NCBI RefSeq assembly: GCF_000828675.1 | Contig: NZ_AP014510.1 | Location: 248,001 to 312,000, forward strand | DNA: 64,000 nt | Origin: Thermotoga profunda AZM34c06 | Lineage (GTDB): Bacteria; Thermotogota; Thermotogae; Thermotogales; DSM-5069 | Direction: 5' to 3' | Part shown: positions 40,912 to 50,218 of the stretch, in pieces | Layout of the letters: each line of letters starts with the position of its first letter | Numbering within the stretch: the first letter of the stretch is position 1 | Translations under genes and position numbers: made by a program | Notes under the pieces: generated by a model | What the model saw: the letters and a program-made list of their open reading frames with translations, nothing else | Databases searched by the model: none | Told to the model about the DNA's origin: nothing

Positions 40912-41782
40912 TATAGGCGCAACTAAAACTTTCGTGGCAGCATTTAATGAAGATAGTTTGGAGATATGTGATTATGAACAATTTCTGACTGAGTCATCGA
41001 AGGGATTTAGTGATTTTCTGGAAAGATTGTCTTTGGTGTGCAAAAGGCTTTTGAAACAAGATAAACCAAGATTCTGGGGTGTATGTACAGCAGGGGCTGT
41101 AGATGAAAATGGAGTTATTTTGTGGTCGCCCAATTTGGGATGGAAAGATTTTGATCTCAAAAATTCTCTGAGTGTGATCTTTGGTGATAATGGAATTATT
41201 GAAAACGACTGTAACGCTGCCGCATATGCCGAAGCGCGGATTCGCCAATCTGAAAATCTGGCTTACGTGACTGTGAGCACCGGGATAGGTATGGGTTTAA
41301 TCATAAAGGGGGAAATATTCCATGGTTCTCATTTTACGGCTGGTGAAATAGGACACACGATCATAGAGGAAGACGGACCAATCTGTAGTTGTGGTCGAAG
41401 AGGTTGTCTCCAAGCTCTTTCTTCAGGAAGAGGGTTAGAGAATCAGATCTATTCACTTTTAAAACAAAAATTGAGTTGTGAAGAAATATTAAAGCGAGCA
41501 GAAGAAGGTATTGAACCATATCGCGGGATAGTTTTACATGGTGCCAAGGTTTTAGGAAGATTCTTGACAAATGTTGTAGATATACTCGATTTAGAAACTC
41601 TCGTAATTGGTGGAGGATTAACAAAAAACAAATTCTACACAAACCTGGTGGTAGAATACATACAGAAAAATTACTATGAATTACCTGGTAAGATAGTTTC
41701 TGTAGAATTATCGAAGATCAAACCAAATCCAGGTGTTATTGGTGTGTTATTACTTGGCCGTAAAATTTTTGGAGGGGTGTGA
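40895..41782 (+). CDS. ROK-family sugar kinase
   Basis: This 295-aa protein has the ATP-binding LCIDIGATKTFVAAF at its start, ENDCNAAAYAEAR and VSTGIGMGLI in the centre. The ROK zinc and substrate motif is GEIGHTIIEEDGPICSCGRRGCLQAL-like, with three cysteines and the His. It has no N-terminal helix-turn-helix, so it is a kinase rather than a ROK repressor. In this operon it would phosphorylate the incoming sugar or sugar acid before the aldolase. The ATG at 40895 has AGGTGG 5 bases upstream and overlaps the aldolase end by 17 bases. Confidence 0.88.
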   Translation: MDLCIDIGATKTFVAAFNEDSLEICDYEQFLTESSKGFSDFLERLSLVCKRLLKQDKPRFWGVCTAGAVDENGVILWSPNLGWKDFDLKNSLSVIFGDNGIIENDCNAAAYAEARIRQSENLAYVTVSTGIGMGLIIKGEIFHGSHFTAGEIGHTIIEEDGPICSCGRRGCLQALSSGRGLENQIYSLLKQKLSCEEILKRAEEGIEPYRGIVLHGAKVLGRFLTNVVDILDLETLVIGGGLTKNKFYTNLVVEYIQKNYYELPGKIVSVELSKIKPNPGVIGVLLLGRKIFGGV

Positions 41783-41783
41783 T

Positions 41784-42137
41784 ATGCAAAAAGCAGTGAA
41801 ACTTTCATCGGCAGATAAATTAGTGAATATAGCAAAGGGATTTCAAGCAAGAAAGGTCACCATAAAAGGTCCTTCAACGGGTAAAGCAGAGGTTCATGAA
41901 TTTCAACATGATCTGTACGTCGCATTGACGGGAAGGGCCATTGTGCAGGTTGGTAAACTCATTGGAGAAATAGAAAAGATAGCCGAAGGTGAGTTTCGAA
42001 GTAATTCAATTGAGATGAGTGAACAATTTGAAATGCAAACTGGGGATATTTTGTTAATCCCAGCCGGTCTTGCGCACAGAGTAATTATAAATGAATCTTA
42101 CCAGCAATGGGTTTTTAAACTTGATTATGAACACTGA
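41784..42137 (+). CDS. Small cupin protein
   Basis: This 117-aa single-domain protein has cupin-like spacing. The first motif includes EVHEFQHDLYVALTGRAIVQVG, and the second is GDILLIPAGLAHRVI, with PAG and His as expected. The first motif keeps only part of the usual HxH set. It may bind a metal and a sugar derivative as isomerase or sensor in the sugar-acid pathway. GGAGG lies upstream of the ATG, which begins 1 base after the kinase stop codon. Confidence 0.75.
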   Translation: MQKAVKLSSADKLVNIAKGFQARKVTIKGPSTGKAEVHEFQHDLYVALTGRAIVQVGKLIGEIEKIAEGEFRSNSIEMSEQFEMQTGDILLIPAGLAHRVIINESYQQWVFKLDYEH

Positions 42138-42969
42138 GTACAGAAAAAAGATCCAAAAGGTCTATTCAAAACTCACACAAAGCCAAAAGAAAGTTGCCGA
42201 ATTTATTATTGACAACCCATCCAAGATCACTTTGATGAGTGCAGATCAACTCGCCAAAGCCTCAGGGGTTGGTGAAACCACAGTTATAAGGTTTGCTCGA
42301 ATTTTGGGATACAAAGGATATTCCGACATGAAAGAAGAGTTTCAGCGTGCGCTCGTCAACAACATGAGTTCTTCAAGAAAAGTTGAGGAAGGTATAAAGG
42401 CAGCCAGATCCGAATCTGTGCTTGAAGAATTGATTAAAACACACGATTTTGTTTTCAAAAATATGAATATTTCAGAACTGACGAAAAATTTAAGAAATGC
42501 CGCAAGGATTATATATGATGCAGATGATGTATATGTTTTTGGTGAAGGTGCAGCTGTTGTACCTGCCTTTGAACTTTCATTTTGGTTGAACAGATTTGGC
42601 AAGAAAACATGGTTTTTCAACATGACAGGTCGTTCATTTTTTGAGCATATAGTGAATATAAGAAAAGGTGATGTTTCTGTAGGCTTTGCGTACAGGAAGA
42701 TCAATTTTGAGTTGAGAATATTGTTTTCCGAAACTCGAAAGAGGGGCGGGAAAAACATACTGTTCACGGATAAGTCACTCAGCCCTTTGGGTGAATTGGC
42801 AGATGAGGTAATTGTTACTGAACGCGGGGGAATTGGTAGTTATCGATCTATGGCTATACCTGTAATCATGTCAGATGCTCTGCTTTTTGAACTGGCCGCT
42901 ATCAGTGAGGTAAGCCTCGAAAATCTCAAGAATCTTGAGAAAATCCGCAGAGAGTATGGTTATGAATGA
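42127..42969 (+). CDS. RpiR-family transcriptional regulator
   Basis: This 280-aa protein has an N-terminal RpiR helix-turn-helix: KLTQSQKKVAEFIIDNP, then MSADQLAKASGVGETTVIRF and ARILGYKGYSDMKEEF. A SIS domain of about 120-260 (VYVFGEGAAVVPAFELSFWL) senses a phosphosugar. It is the last gene of the tct operon and probably controls it according to a pathway intermediate. The start overlaps the cupin stop region. The inverted repeat at 37310-37336 is a candidate binding site. Confidence 0.9.
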   Translation: MNTEYRKKIQKVYSKLTQSQKKVAEFIIDNPSKITLMSADQLAKASGVGETTVIRFARILGYKGYSDMKEEFQRALVNNMSSSRKVEEGIKAARSESVLEELIKTHDFVFKNMNISELTKNLRNAARIIYDADDVYVFGEGAAVVPAFELSFWLNRFGKKTWFFNMTGRSFFEHIVNIRKGDVSVGFAYRKINFELRILFSETRKRGGKNILFTDKSLSPLGELADEVIVTERGGIGSYRSMAIPVIMSDALLFELAAISEVSLENLKNLEKIRREYGYE

Positions 42970-43065
42970 TCTCAAAAAACTAATGGTTCTGGAAAAAAGT
43001 TGCAAAATAAAGTCGGAATAATCAGTGATATAATTCACACAGCATACTCATGCGGAGGTGTGGTT

Positions 43066-43728
43066 TTGCAAACCTTTTGGGAGCAGGAGTTCAAATGTCC
43101 TATCTGCGGTAAAGTATTTCATTCTGTCCGTGTATTCAGTGATGCTATCAAAATAAAAGAGCGTGATAGTGATTTAAAACCAACTTATGATGGTGTCAAT
43201 GTCATGTTGTTCCAACCTGTAACCTGTCCAGAGTGTTTCTATACTGCCTTTGAAAATGATTTTGAGATATCTTTTTCTCAAAGACAAAAAGAAATGCTTG
43301 TAAAACTGTGTGAAAAGTTGAAATCAATGTTGTCAATCAATCTTTCAAAAGATAGAAACTTAAAAGATGGTGTTTCGATCTTCACAATAACAGCTGCGGT
43401 TTACACAATACTTGAAAAACATTTGCGAGCTGCCGAGGCATATTTGAAACTCGCTTGGATTTTCAGAGATTTGAAAAATCACGACGAAGAAGCCAAAGCA
43501 CTCAGTAGTGCATTGAAGCATTTTATGGAAAGCTACACAAAAGAGGAACTTTCTAATGATCAACAGGTAATGGTTCTTTTTTATCTTGGAGAACTAAACG
43601 CACGACTTTCCAACAAAAAAGAAGCAGTCAGGTGGTTTTCAACACTGATACAAAAGTTTGGAAACAACAATTCTGTTTATGTCAAATTAGCACGTAAGGA
43701 ATGGCAGGAAGTTACTATGAGGAAGTGA
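43066..43728 (+). CDS. DUF2225 family protein with TPR-like helices
   Basis: This 220-aa protein starts with a Cys-rich segment KCPICGKVFHSVRVFSD and a second pair VTCPECFYTAFEND, the DUF2225 zinc pattern. Helical repeats follow (AAEAYLKLAWIFRDLKNHDEEA; VLFYLGELNARLSNKKEA). The family is unassigned in function. A TTG at 43066 has GGAGG 7 bases upstream. It abuts the lipoprotein gene that follows. Confidence 0.75.
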   Translation: MQTFWEQEFKCPICGKVFHSVRVFSDAIKIKERDSDLKPTYDGVNVMLFQPVTCPECFYTAFENDFEISFSQRQKEMLVKLCEKLKSMLSINLSKDRNLKDGVSIFTITAAVYTILEKHLRAAEAYLKLAWIFRDLKNHDEEAKALSSALKHFMESYTKEELSNDQQVMVLFYLGELNARLSNKKEAVRWFSTLIQKFGNNNSVYVKLARKEWQEVTMRK

Positions 43729-43733
43729 AACGT

Positions 43734-45449
43734 ATGAAAAAGCTTCTCTTTCTTCCCTTTGTCTTATTACTGATATTTGCATGTAGTCCATATGATCAAG
43801 ATTTGTTGCAGCAGATAAACAGAAGATTGGATGATCTCGAATACAGGATTTCTCAGATTGAGAAGAGCAACGTTGTAAATCAGAAGGATTTGCAAAATCT
43901 TCAAAAAGAAGTTTCAAGGATAAATACTGAAGTTGCAGCAGCTAAACAGGCTATAAACGAGCAGAAAAACATTCCAATAGTCTCACAAGATGATTTAAAA
44001 AGTGTCTTGGCGAGAATTACTTCCCTTGAAATGCGTTATAGTCAACTTTCGGCAGCTCTAAATGTCTCAGATATAAGAGAATTGATCTACAGATTGGGCG
44101 ACCTTGAAGCCTCTCAAAAACAACAACAGTTAGCTTATGAAAGATTTATTCGACAGACTGAACAACTCTTGGAGCAAGTCGATGCAAAGGAGATTGCCAC
44201 AAGGTTGAGTAGCTTAGAAAATTCTGTCACTTCAATTTCAAACCAAGTTTTGGAAGTTTTGGAACTTTCATCGAGAATAAAATCCATTGAAAACACCATA
44301 GAAAAATTGGCTTCTCAGACTCCTCAAGCACAATACGTTGGAGATTTCTCTTTTGTTGAGACTGAGATAAGCCAGTTGAGATCTGCCTTGAAAGAGACAG
44401 AATCCAGCCTAAGACGGGATTTTCAAAAAATGCTTGAATCCCAGACTAAGACCGTTCCTACTGGTAATTCCGCAGAATTGCAACAGTATATTGCCAATAC
44501 GACTGCTTTGGTTCGGCAATTGGCTACAGAACTCGAAACTCTTCGTGGTGTTGTCCGTGAATATGATAGAGACAGATTCCTGAAGCTTGATCAGGGATAC
44601 ATAACATACATCGTGAAATCTGGAGATACATTATCGAGCATAATCCAAGCGTATGGTTTAAAGCAAAGTAGCTTAAGACAAATAATGGAGCTAAACCAAA
44701 TTCAAGATGCCAATAAATTACTCGTTGGTCAGAGGATAAAGATACCAATAGAAGATACCAGTTCGTTGTTTAAATATCCATTGAGTTATCCATTGAATCC
44801 ACAAGATGTGGTAGGTGTTTTTTCTGAACCAGTCAATGGTGGTGCGAGAACTGGAATAGATATCAAAGTGACCGATCAGAGAAAAGTTTATGCGATTTTA
44901 CCAGGCAGAGTTGTGAACATCATGGAAGATGAAAATGGATATCATATCCGAATAGACCATGGAAATGGCATATTGGCAATTTATGGAAACCTAAGCACCG
45001 TTGAAACTTCACAAGGTCAGTGGTTGACGAGTGGTCAGAGTATAGGTACGGTCGATACTATCTTTCATTTTGAGATCTGGATAGACGGTGAGCCGAGAGA
45101 TCCTTTAAGAATACTTCTCAAATACGCTGGAAAATTTGAGGCAACGTATTACTCAGAATGGGAAGATGCAAAGTTACCAGAACACCCAACCTTCCGTATG
45201 ACGGCAAGCGGTACTGTACCCAAAGATTGGTGGACTATCGCAGCCGATCCGTCGGTTATTCCTCTGGGTAGTGTTGTTTACATCCCGCAATTTTCCGATA
45301 AACCTAATTACGGATTTTTCAAGGTTGAAGACACCGGTTTAGCCATTAAGAACGACAAAATAGACATCTATACAAGTAGTCTGAAGCAAGCATTTGCGAA
45401 CATGCGATCTTATGTTGATGTTTATATTGTAACCTCCCAATCGAGGTGA
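43734..45449 (+). CDS. Envelope lipoprotein: coiled coil, LysM, degenerate LytM/M23, 3D domain
   Basis: This 571-aa protein has a lipoprotein signal (MKKLLFLPFVLLLIFAC). Coiled coil runs over about residues 25-285, followed by a LysM domain (YIVKSGDTLSSIIQAYG), an M23/LytM-like fold and a C-terminal 3D beta-barrel (MTASGTVPKDWW, ADPSVIPLGSVVYIP, VEDTGLAIKNDKIDIY). The LytM part lacks metal ligands: GARTGIDI replaces the usual His-x-G-x-D, and only FHFEIW remains of the HxH motif, so it is probably not a peptidase. The 3D domain keeps its acidic residues and may cleave glycan strands. It likely acts in cell-wall remodelling or in holding the toga. Confidence 0.85.
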   Translation: MKKLLFLPFVLLLIFACSPYDQDLLQQINRRLDDLEYRISQIEKSNVVNQKDLQNLQKEVSRINTEVAAAKQAINEQKNIPIVSQDDLKSVLARITSLEMRYSQLSAALNVSDIRELIYRLGDLEASQKQQQLAYERFIRQTEQLLEQVDAKEIATRLSSLENSVTSISNQVLEVLELSSRIKSIENTIEKLASQTPQAQYVGDFSFVETEISQLRSALKETESSLRRDFQKMLESQTKTVPTGNSAELQQYIANTTALVRQLATELETLRGVVREYDRDRFLKLDQGYITYIVKSGDTLSSIIQAYGLKQSSLRQIMELNQIQDANKLLVGQRIKIPIEDTSSLFKYPLSYPLNPQDVVGVFSEPVNGGARTGIDIKVTDQRKVYAILPGRVVNIMEDENGYHIRIDHGNGILAIYGNLSTVETSQGQWLTSGQSIGTVDTIFHFEIWIDGEPRDPLRILLKYAGKFEATYYSEWEDAKLPEHPTFRMTASGTVPKDWWTIAADPSVIPLGSVVYIPQFSDKPNYGFFKVEDTGLAIKNDKIDIYTSSLKQAFANMRSYVDVYIVTSQSR

Positions 45450-45465
45450 ATGGAGGTAGAAAACC

Positions 45466-45885
45466 TTGGGTATCACGATCAAAAGTGAGTATGCCTTTAA
45501 GATTTTATTGGAAATAGCAAACTGCGAGAAAGTTGAGCCAATTTCACTTGCGTCTGTACTTGGAAGGGTTAAGGTACCAAAGGAATTTGCAGAAAAGATC
45601 ATGGTTGAGCTCAAAGAGGCTGGAATAATACATTCCACACGTGGGAGAAAAGGAGGTTATCGTTTAACAAAACCTGCCGATCAAATAAATGCACTTGATG
45701 TTGTCAAAGCCGTCGATGAACCAGAGAAGATCATCAAATGTACCATGGATGAAACATGCTGCAATGATCCTTCGACTTGTGTCATTCGTATATTGATCTG
45801 GAAAAAACTGCAAAGGGCTGTTGAAGAAACATTAAGGTCGGTGACTCTTAAAGATTTGCTTGAACATTGTGAAGGGAATGATTGA
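45466..45885 (+). CDS. Rrf2-family regulator with Fe-S type cysteines
   Basis: This 139-aa protein has an Rrf2 winged helix (KSEYAFKILLEIAN, ISLASVLGRVKVPKEFAEKIM, STRGRKGGYRLTKP) and a cysteine cluster KCTMDETCCNDPSTC that would hold an iron-sulfur cluster as in IscR or NsrR. It thus senses redox, iron or nitric oxide. The TTG start has GGAGG 9 bases upstream. It is followed 3 bases later by the GAF protein, which may share its regulation. Confidence 0.88.
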   Translation: MGITIKSEYAFKILLEIANCEKVEPISLASVLGRVKVPKEFAEKIMVELKEAGIIHSTRGRKGGYRLTKPADQINALDVVKAVDEPEKIIKCTMDETCCNDPSTCVIRILIWKKLQRAVEETLRSVTLKDLLEHCEGND

Positions 45886-45888
45886 AAG

Positions 45889-46854
45889 ATGAGAAATCTG
45901 GTTCAAAATATAGCAGATGATTTCTTTGAGATTCTGAGATACGACAAAAAAGATTGGTATAAATACTGGAAAAAATACAGTGAAAAACATGAACCAATTA
46001 TTCATAATTATGAGGAAAGACTTGATCTTTCACAAGAACAAGTGAAGGAGTTACTTGATGAACTAAGACGTCCTTTGTTAGATAGTTTAATGCAATATTG
46101 GCATGAGACATCAAGGGATCAGAAACTGTATTGCTCAAAACTTGTTTCCCATAGACATGACCTTTTTCAATTACAAAGAGAAGATTTTTCAATAATTCTG
46201 ACGGGCTTGCTTGGTTTAAAGGACTGGGTTGTAGTTGAAGGGAATCGGGAAAATGTCATCTTAATAGACCTTTTATCGCTTTACAAAAAAGGAATTATCG
46301 ATAAAGTTGCCGAAGTTACATTCCAGGCGGTGAAATCCTTCAGAGATGGTATGTATACAGGTGACTATATTCCAAAACAAGAACTATTTATACGATTGAC
46401 ACATGAGATAGACAAAATACTTGAAAAACACAATTTGGCAGATTCGATGAAGATGATCTGTGAGCTTTTGTATTCAAATGTCGCTTATTATGATTGGGTT
46501 GGTTTTTATTTGGTGGATCAAAATAAAGCAAACGAACTCGTATTAGGACCATTTGTGGGTGAGCCAACAGAGCATGTTAGGATACCTTTTGGAAAAGGTA
46601 TCTGTGGACAGGCGGCTGCGACTGGCATGACCTTTCTTGTTCAAGACGTTTCGAGGGAAACCAATTATCTTTCTTGCAGTCCCAAGGTGAAGGCTGAAAT
46701 CGTTGTACCCATAAAGTTATCTGAAAAGATTTTTGGAGAACTGGACATAGACAGCCATGTACTCAATCCTTTTGATGAAAGTGATGATCGGTTTTTGAAT
46801 ACCATTTGTGAAAAAATCTCTAAGAAGATGAGGAGTGATACCGAGTGGAAGTGA
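45889..46854 (+). CDS. GAF-domain protein related to free-methionine sulfoxide reductase, with extra N-terminal domain
   Basis: This 321-aa protein has an N-terminal helical domain of about 150 residues that I do not recognise. A GAF domain follows, resembling fRMsr: YDWVGFYLVDQN, LGPFVGEPTEHVRIPFGKGI and CGQAAATG, then YLSCSPKVKAEIVVPI. Two cysteines (in GICG and LSCS) match fRMsr, but the third usual one (before VRIP) is absent. It could therefore be a reductase using two cysteines or a redox sensor. It overlaps the decarboxylase gene by 10 bases. Confidence 0.75.
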   Translation: MRNLVQNIADDFFEILRYDKKDWYKYWKKYSEKHEPIIHNYEERLDLSQEQVKELLDELRRPLLDSLMQYWHETSRDQKLYCSKLVSHRHDLFQLQREDFSIILTGLLGLKDWVVVEGNRENVILIDLLSLYKKGIIDKVAEVTFQAVKSFRDGMYTGDYIPKQELFIRLTHEIDKILEKHNLADSMKMICELLYSNVAYYDWVGFYLVDQNKANELVLGPFVGEPTEHVRIPFGKGICGQAAATGMTFLVQDVSRETNYLSCSPKVKAEIVVPIKLSEKIFGELDIDSHVLNPFDESDDRFLNTICEKISKKMRSDTEWK

Positions 46855-47975
46855 GTGAACTTGTCAGAAAAGCTGCTAAGAATTTTGAAACACCTTTTTT
46901 ATTGATCGACTTAGACATTGTGGAAGAAAACTACAAAAAACTCTCTAAAGCGATCCCTGGATGTAAGATCTTCTATGCAATCAAGGCAAATAGCCATCCG
47001 AGAATAATCGAAAGACTCAGAGATCTTGGTAGTAACTTTGATGTGGCTTCAATAGGAGAGATAAGAAAGCTGATAGATCTTGGTGTCACACCAGACAGGA
47101 TGATCTTCGCAAATCCTATCAAGCGAGAGAAAGATATTGCTGCAGCTTATGATCTTGGCTTGGATCTTTTTGCAGCAGATTCGACGATGGAGCTTGAAAA
47201 GATAGCAGAGAATGCACCAGGTTCGCAGGTAGTGATACGTGTTGCTGTGGAGAATACTCACAGTGATTGGCCTTTATCGAGAAAATTTGGTGTTGATATG
47301 TTAGTTGCTGTTGACTTAATCGCATATGCTCAGAAATTGAGGTTGATACCCGTTGGGGTCAGTTTTCATGTCGGTTCACAGAATTACGACCCACACAGTT
47401 GGTCAAATGCAATTGAAAGGGTGGCAAAGATATTCTACTGGGCAGATAGAAATTTTGGAATAAATTTGAAGATATTAGACATAGGCGGGGGTATACCGAT
47501 AAAGCATGTTAAACCTATACCCACTGTCGAAGAGATCGGGCATATAGTTTTGCAATCGGTTAACGAGTATCTTTATGGAGTCAAGGGGTTGCAGATCTTT
47601 GCGGAACCCGGTAGATCTATGGTCGGTAATTCAGCGATATTGGTGAGTAAAGTTCTTTTGAGATGCCAAAGAGGAAGTGAGGAATGGGTCTACATAGATG
47701 CTGGTGTCTTTCATGGTTTAATGGAAACCATTGAGAATTTCAGGTATGAGATACAAGTCGATGGTAAAGAATCAGAACAGAAGATACCGTTCGTCCTGGC
47801 AGGTCCAACCTGTGATAGTGTGGATAAAGTCTATGACGATGCGATGCTACCTTACAATATAACACTGGATGATATAGTCTATTTCATAAACGCTGGAGCG
47901 TATACAGTCGAATATGGAACAAATTTCAACGGAATACCTTCACCCAAAGTCTATTTCGTGCAGGATCTGAAGTAA
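46845..47975 (+). CDS. Fold-III PLP decarboxylase, ornithine/lysine type
   Basis: This 376-aa protein has the PLP lysine in FYAIKANSHPRI, the phosphate loop DIGGGIP, FAEPGRSM, and the C-terminal GPTCDSVDKVYDD with the catalytic Cys. YFINAGAYTVEYGTNFNG binds PLP and the substrate carboxylate. This is the alanine-racemase-fold family of ornithine, lysine and carboxynorspermidine decarboxylases, which supplies polyamines, important for thermophiles. The exact substrate cannot be read from sequence. The GTG has AGGAG 9 bases upstream. Confidence 0.9.
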   Translation: MEVSELVRKAAKNFETPFLLIDLDIVEENYKKLSKAIPGCKIFYAIKANSHPRIIERLRDLGSNFDVASIGEIRKLIDLGVTPDRMIFANPIKREKDIAAAYDLGLDLFAADSTMELEKIAENAPGSQVVIRVAVENTHSDWPLSRKFGVDMLVAVDLIAYAQKLRLIPVGVSFHVGSQNYDPHSWSNAIERVAKIFYWADRNFGINLKILDIGGGIPIKHVKPIPTVEEIGHIVLQSVNEYLYGVKGLQIFAEPGRSMVGNSAILVSKVLLRCQRGSEEWVYIDAGVFHGLMETIENFRYEIQVDGKESEQKIPFVLAGPTCDSVDKVYDDAMLPYNITLDDIVYFINAGAYTVEYGTNFNGIPSPKVYFVQDLK

Positions 47976-47977
47976 GC

Positions 47978-48373
47978 TCAAATTTCAATAACCTGAACAA
48001 AAACTGTTCTAACCCTGGGGCCATCAAATTCACATAAGAAGATCTTTTGCCAGGTTCCCAGGGTTAGTTTTCCACCAAAAATCGGAATCGAAGCCGAAGA
48101 TCCTACCAGAGAAGTCTTTATATGCGCATCGGCATTTCCTTCAAGGTGTTCATATTTCAAGTTTTCTGGTACCAATTCTGCAAGCCTTTTTAATATATCA
48201 AACCTAACAGATCGATCGCTACCTTCATTTATTGTAATACCCGCAGTCGTGTGTGGGACAAATACAAAACAAATACCTTCTTTAACATTTGATTCGTCAA
48301 TCATTCTTTGAATCTCATGAGAAATATCGATGAACTCTTCACGTTGGGATGATCTCACTGTGAAAGTCTTCAA
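47978..48373 (-). CDS. yjbQ: YjbQ/UPF0047 family protein
   Basis: This 131-aa protein matches the compact YjbQ fold: CFVFVPHTTAGITINEGSD with the conserved HTTA-N-E set, HLEGNADAHIKTSLVGSS, and LTLGTWQKIFLCEFDGPR. Relatives have weak thiamine-phosphate synthase activity and may be metal-dependent. The true role is unsettled. It converges with the decarboxylase gene with 2 bases between and follows minE by 9 bases. Confidence 0.9.
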   Translation of the reverse strand: MKTFTVRSSQREEFIDISHEIQRMIDESNVKEGICFVFVPHTTAGITINEGSDRSVRFDILKRLAELVPENLKYEHLEGNADAHIKTSLVGSSASIPIFGGKLTLGTWQKIFLCEFDGPRVRTVFVQVIEI

Positions 48374-48382
48374 GGGACCACC

Positions 48383-48664
48383 TCATTCGAACAAAACATT
48401 TGTTATTATGACTATGTAACCATTGTGTTCTTCGAATTCCACCTTGACTCTGTCTCTTTCAACTTTAAAAGTATCGCTCACCCAATCGACAATTCTTTGT
48501 TTTATTTTTTCTGAATTCTCTTCGAACTCATTCTTGGGGACTATCTCAGTTACCGCTACGGGTCGTCTGCGTTCCAAAATTGTCTCTAATCTTTTATAAG
48601 CGGTTTCTCTACTTCTTTCGCGTTTTCTTCTCTTAAAAAGTCCAAAGAACCACACAGACATCAT
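48383..48664 (-). CDS. minE: MinE, topological specificity factor for cell division
   Basis: This 93-aa protein has a short N-terminal membrane-targeting helix (FFGLFKRRKRERS), an anti-MinCD segment around AYKRLETILERRRP and a C-terminal dimer domain (IKQRIVDWVSDTF, then VEFEEHNGYIVIITNVLFE). It stimulates MinD ATPase. The ATG overlaps the minD TGA. A GTG three codons later (giving MWFFGLFK) has better spacing to GGGG. No minC is adjacent. Confidence 0.88.
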   Translation of the reverse strand: MMSVWFFGLFKRRKRERSRETAYKRLETILERRRPVAVTEIVPKNEFEENSEKIKQRIVDWVSDTFKVERDRVKVEFEEHNGYIVIITNVLFE

Positions 48665-49476
48665 CCCCTTTTCCTACCGAAAAGATTTCTAAAGAACGCG
48701 ACGAACCCTTTTTCAGAGATTTGAGATATATCCTCATCCACGGGAATTGATTCACCTTTAAGGCGTTTTGCAATGTTCTCAAAGACCTTTGATACCGACA
48801 TATCTCCATTTAAGACAACCGGTAATCCCTTGTTTGTTGCTATAATAACTTCCTCAGAATCGGGGATAACACCTATGATTTCCAAAGCAAGAGTTGACTC
48901 CACATCTTGTTGTGTTAACATTTCACCCGCTTTGACCATCTTGATTTTGAATCTATTGAGTATTACCTTCATAGATCGATCATTGAACCCGAAATTTTCA
49001 AGCAATCCCACCACTCTATCGGCATCGGAGATCGCTGGTAATTCAGGAGTCGTAACTATCAGAGCAGTTTCCGCTGCCGCAACAGCATTTCTAAAACCTC
49101 TTTCGATGCCAGCGGGGGAATCGACCAAAATATAATCGAATACTGGATACAACGATTTCACGATATTTTTCATATCTTCTGGGGAAACCATTTCTTTTGT
49201 GGCAACTTGTGAAGCTGCGAGTAGATACAGATTTCTCATTTGCTTGTGCCTTACTAAGGCTTCTTGGGCATTTACCTTTCCGTTCACAACATCCAGCAAT
49301 GTATATACGACTCTATTCTCAAGCCCAAGGACAACATCGAGATTCTTCAGGCCTATATCGGCATCAATTAGGCAAACTTTTTCACCGAGTTTAGCCAGTG
49401 TACAACCAAGATTTGCCGTTATCGTGGTCTTACCAACACCACCTTTCCCCGAAGTTACCACGATTACCTTTGCCAC
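48661..49476 (-). CDS. minD: MinD, septum-site ATPase
   Basis: This 271-aa protein has the deviant Walker A VTSGKGGVGKTTITANLG, switch LIDADIGLKNLD, Walker B YILVDSPAGIERG and a C-terminal amphipathic membrane helix (GFVAFFRNLFGRKRG). It binds the membrane in its ATP form and positions the division site together with MinE. The GGTGGTGAAATAG region precedes its ATG. It is co-transcribed with minE and yjbQ. Confidence 0.96.
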   Translation of the reverse strand: MAKVIVVTSGKGGVGKTTITANLGCTLAKLGEKVCLIDADIGLKNLDVVLGLENRVVYTLLDVVNGKVNAQEALVRHKQMRNLYLLAASQVATKEMVSPEDMKNIVKSLYPVFDYILVDSPAGIERGFRNAVAAAETALIVTTPELPAISDADRVVGLLENFGFNDRSMKVILNRFKIKMVKAGEMLTQQDVESTLALEIIGVIPDSEEVIIATNKGLPVVLNGDMSVSKVFENIAKRLKGESIPVDEDISQISEKGFVAFFRNLFGRKRG

Positions 49477-49581
49477 CTATTTCACCACCTTCCAACAGTG
49501 GGCAAAAAGTAGATCTTTTAATTGAATTTTACCACAATAGAAAATTATGTCGTAATTCTTCAAAGATTTTCTGAATCAAAA

Positions 49582-50010
49582 TTAATTATAGTCATCATAC
49601 TCGTCGATATCATCGTAATCGTCAGTGTCTTCATACTCGTCAATATCAACGAGTTTTTCAATTTCTTCGCTGTCTTCTTCGATATACTCACTGTCAATGA
49701 GTTCTTTGATTTCTTCAATACTTGATTCACTGTACTCATTCTTATCCAAGATGAGTTCTTGCACTATATAAGGAATTCCATGTTTTCTTTCATATCCTAT
49801 AGCTATTAACCTAACCTTTCCTTCATCGGTGAATTTTAATATTTCGTAGTCTCCATAAGATTCGAGGTGTTCAGAGTTCTCGATCAGCTCTCTCACAAAA
49901 TCATCTCCGAAGGTGCTCTCAAGATCGGCGATCTCGCCTGTTTGAAGTAATTGCTTTAGCATACTCCTTTCTTCCTTTGTCGTTACATATTTCTCCATCC
50001 AAGGTTGCAT
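49582..50010 (-). CDS. Acidic hypothetical protein with Asp/Tyr-rich tail
   Basis: This 142-aa protein is unrecognised. Residues 1-90 look folded (FGDDFVRELIENSEHL; YEILKFTDEGKVRLIAIGYE). The last 50 are strongly acidic and repetitive (SEEIEKLVDIDEYEDTDDYD), ending in DDYN. GGAGG lies 9 bases before the ATG. Such tails can bind cations or basic proteins. No partner is evident; it lies alone upstream of minD on the same strand. Confidence 0.6.
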   Translation of the reverse strand: MQPWMEKYVTTKEERSMLKQLLQTGEIADLESTFGDDFVRELIENSEHLESYGDYEILKFTDEGKVRLIAIGYERKHGIPYIVQELILDKNEYSESSIEEIKELIDSEYIEEDSEEIEKLVDIDEYEDTDDYDDIDEYDDYN

Positions 50011-50159
50011 ATCAAATCACCTCCACATTGTTATTTCTTCCATTAATAGACATGGTTATCTTCAACACAGTTCAATGGATGCAAAATAGATTAAACCACA
50101 AAAATCATAATTTTTCCATCCTTTTTAGCGACGAATATAGATCAAAAGATATTACATAG

Positions 50160-50191
50160 AGACATGTCTAAATCTATGTTATAGTATCTTT
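50160..50191 (+). promoter_or_regulatory. Promoter with palindromic operator upstream of the HAD/ABC operon
   Basis: TGTTATAGT, an extended -10, lies near 50178-50186. The palindrome AGACATGTCT (50160-50169) occupies the -35 region, where a repressor would block polymerase. Confidence 0.5.
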
Positions 50192-50218
50192 GTCATGAAT
50201 CTGAAAGGAGTGCTGACG

